Assembly (NCBI GenBank): GCA_013141175.1
Contig: JABFRN010000001.1
Coordinates: forward strand, 2,487,233 to 2,551,232
From: Lysobacter sp.
GTDB taxonomy: Bacteria; Pseudomonadota; Gammaproteobacteria; Xanthomonadales; Xanthomonadaceae
Reading direction: 5' to 3'
Length of the DNA: 64,000 nucleotides
Of the stretch, positions 62,598 through 64,000 are shown in pieces. Each line of letters starts with the position of its first letter. Positions within the stretch are counted from its first letter, which is position 1. The position numbers and the translations under genes were made by a program. The notes beneath the pieces are model-generated. The model was given only the letters and a program-made list of their open reading frames with translations, was not told where the DNA came from and did no database searches.

Positions 62598-63948
62598 CGG
62601 TCGAACTCCAGGCGCATGCCGCGCGGTCCGCCGACGATCTGCCGTCCGTCCCAGGCGAGGTGGCCGTTGACCCAGGTCGAGGCGATGCGCGAGCGGAAGA
62701 CAGTGCCTTCGAACGGCGACCAGCCGCATTTCGACAGCACCTGTCCGCGCTTCACCGTGAACGGCGTGTCGTCGATCAGCACCAGATCCGCGCGATAGCC
62801 TTCGCGCAGGAAGCCGCGTTCCTTCACGTCGAACAATTGCGCCGGCGCATGCGCGAATTTCTGCACGACCTGCGCGGTGCTCAGGCGCCCTTCGTGCACG
62901 CATTCCAGCGCGGCGTTCAGCGCGAACTGCACCAGTGGCAGGCCGCTGGGCGCGCGCAGGTAGGGATGCTGTTTTTCTTCCAGCGTATGCGGTGCGTGAT
63001 CGGTCGCGAGCACGTCGATCGTATCCTCGGCCAGTGCGCGGACCAGCGCCTCGCGGTCGTTGGGGTCCTTGATCGCGGGATTGCATTTGATGAAATTGCC
63101 GAGCCGGGCGTAATCGCTGCGGTCGAAGCGCAGGAAATGGATGCAGGTCTCGGCGGTGATGCGCTTGCGGCTGCCGTCGGCGCGGACCAGCGGGCCGCGC
63201 TCGAACAGCGCGAGCTCGTCCGCGGTCGAGATATGCAGCACATGCAGGCGCGCGTCGTGCCTGCGCGCGAGCGAGATCGCCAGTTCGGTCGATTTGACGC
63301 AGGCCGCACGCGAGCGGATCTCGCCATGGAATTCCACCGGAATGTCGTCGCCGTATCTTGCGCGGTACTTCGCAAGCTCCGCGTCGATCATCGGAGTGTC
63401 TTCGCAGTGGGTGATGATCGGCGTCGGCGCGTCGCGGAACACGGCGTCCAGCACCACCGGGTCGTCGACCAGCATGTTGCCGGTGGAGGCGCCCATGAAG
63501 ATCTTCACGCCGGGCGTGGTGAGCGGATCGATCGCGCGGATGTCGTCGATGTTGCCGGTGCTGGTGCCCATGTAGAAGCCATGGTTGCCCCAGGCACGAC
63601 CAGCGGCCCGCTGGTACTTGTCTTCCAGCGCATCGCTGTCCAGCGTCGGTGGGCTGGTATTGGGCATGTCCATGAAGCTGGTGAGGCCGCCGGCCACCGC
63701 CGCCGCCGACTCGGTCGCGATATTGCCCTTGTACTCGAGCCCCGGTTCGCGGAAGTGGACCTGGTCGTCGATCATCCCCGGCAGCAGCCGGCTGCCGTCG
63801 GCGTCGATCACGATGTCGCCCGGTCGTGCGGCCAGACCGCTGCCGATCGCGTCGATCCGGCCGTCGACGAAGCGCAGGTCGCCGTCGAACTCCCGGCCTT
63901 CGTTGACCAGGCGGGCGTTGACGATGAGGGTGGGGGATGGGTGGTCAT
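62594..63948 (-). CDS. Dihydroorotase-family amidohydrolase, start uncertain
   Basis: A class I dihydroorotase-like metalloenzyme (ring cleavage of dihydroorotate or a related cyclic amide). It has MIDDQVHFREPG (metal HxH-like), the modified-Lys segment VKIFMGASTGNM, HCED, HISTADE and ATDHAPH. The first good ATG (63948, MTTH) is out of frame with the conserved N-terminus TLIVNARLVNEG by one base; one more C in the C5 run at 63932-63936 would join them. The same reading frame stays open to the window edge, so a start outside cannot be excluded. A GTG at 63811 is the only in-frame standard start and would delete conserved residues. Confidence 0.82.
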
Positions 63949-64000
63949 CTGGGGGCGCTCGAATCGGGGCGTGGCGGCACGGGATTGTGCCTGCCGGGGC

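Overview
The window is high-GC chromosomal DNA of a gammaproteobacterium, most likely Lysobacterales (Xanthomonadaceae/Lysobacteraceae). The evidence is the gene orders (tolR-tolA-tolB-pal-cpoB-queE-queC; epmB divergent from efp; mtaD-ubiG-mupP), a FimX-like degenerate GGDEF-EAL protein, a Clp/CRP-like TGTGA-N6-TCAC site, and many GTAG-headed REP hairpins of the kind common in xanthomonads. The genus cannot be fixed from sequence alone.

Layout. 0-5.9 kb: Tol-Pal envelope genes, two queuosine genes (queE, queC) and tRNA-Lys. 6.2-13.7 kb: a 2376-residue secreted SpvB/RHS protein with a low-GC C-terminal toxin-like tip and a small candidate immunity gene. 13.7-14.9 kb: two REP hairpin pairs, a REP-associated tyrosine transposase (RAYT) and a truncated XRE regulator. 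15-17.2 kb: a PQQ-type sugar dehydrogenase lipoprotein and a DUF533/TerB-like protein. 17.3-23.3 kb: cytochrome c maturation genes ccmC-D-E, a 323-nt gap, then ccmF-G-H-I; ccmA and ccmB are absent. 23.5-32.4 kb: the most remarkable locus. An Fe-S/NAD(P)-binding oxidoreductase is divergent from a compact operon of a di-haem-type membrane cytochrome b, a 24-CXXCH cytochrome built of eight tri-haem modules, a 31-CXXCH cytochrome built mainly of twelve 47-residue di-haem repeats, and an outer-membrane barrel with a periplasmic TPR. 32.5-39.5 kb: REP cluster and a restriction island (hsdM remnant, rhuM, a small coupled ORF, type III res and mod) bracketed by inverted copies of a 55-bp element. 39.5-64 kb: tRNA-Ala, rnd, several lipoproteins and exported proteins, an M48 protease, two acetoacetyl-CoA reductase paralogues around phaR, gluQ, htpX, FimX-like protein, epmB/efp, mtaD-ubiG-mupP, folE2, a mono-haem lipoprotein, an M23 peptidase and a dihydroorotase-family gene running to the right edge.

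How the genes fit together. The ccm genes make the apparatus that attaches haem to CXXCH motifs, and next to them sit two genes that together need about 55 haems. The most economical reading (inference) is a dedicated trans-envelope electron conduit: reductant to quinone or cytochrome b in the inner membrane, then long bis-histidine haem wires in the periplasm, then a barrel in the outer membrane. I recognise none of the known MtrABC, PioAB or Omc proteins in it. The divergent promoter region carries a near-perfect CRP-family site, which suggests nutrient- or redox-responsive control.
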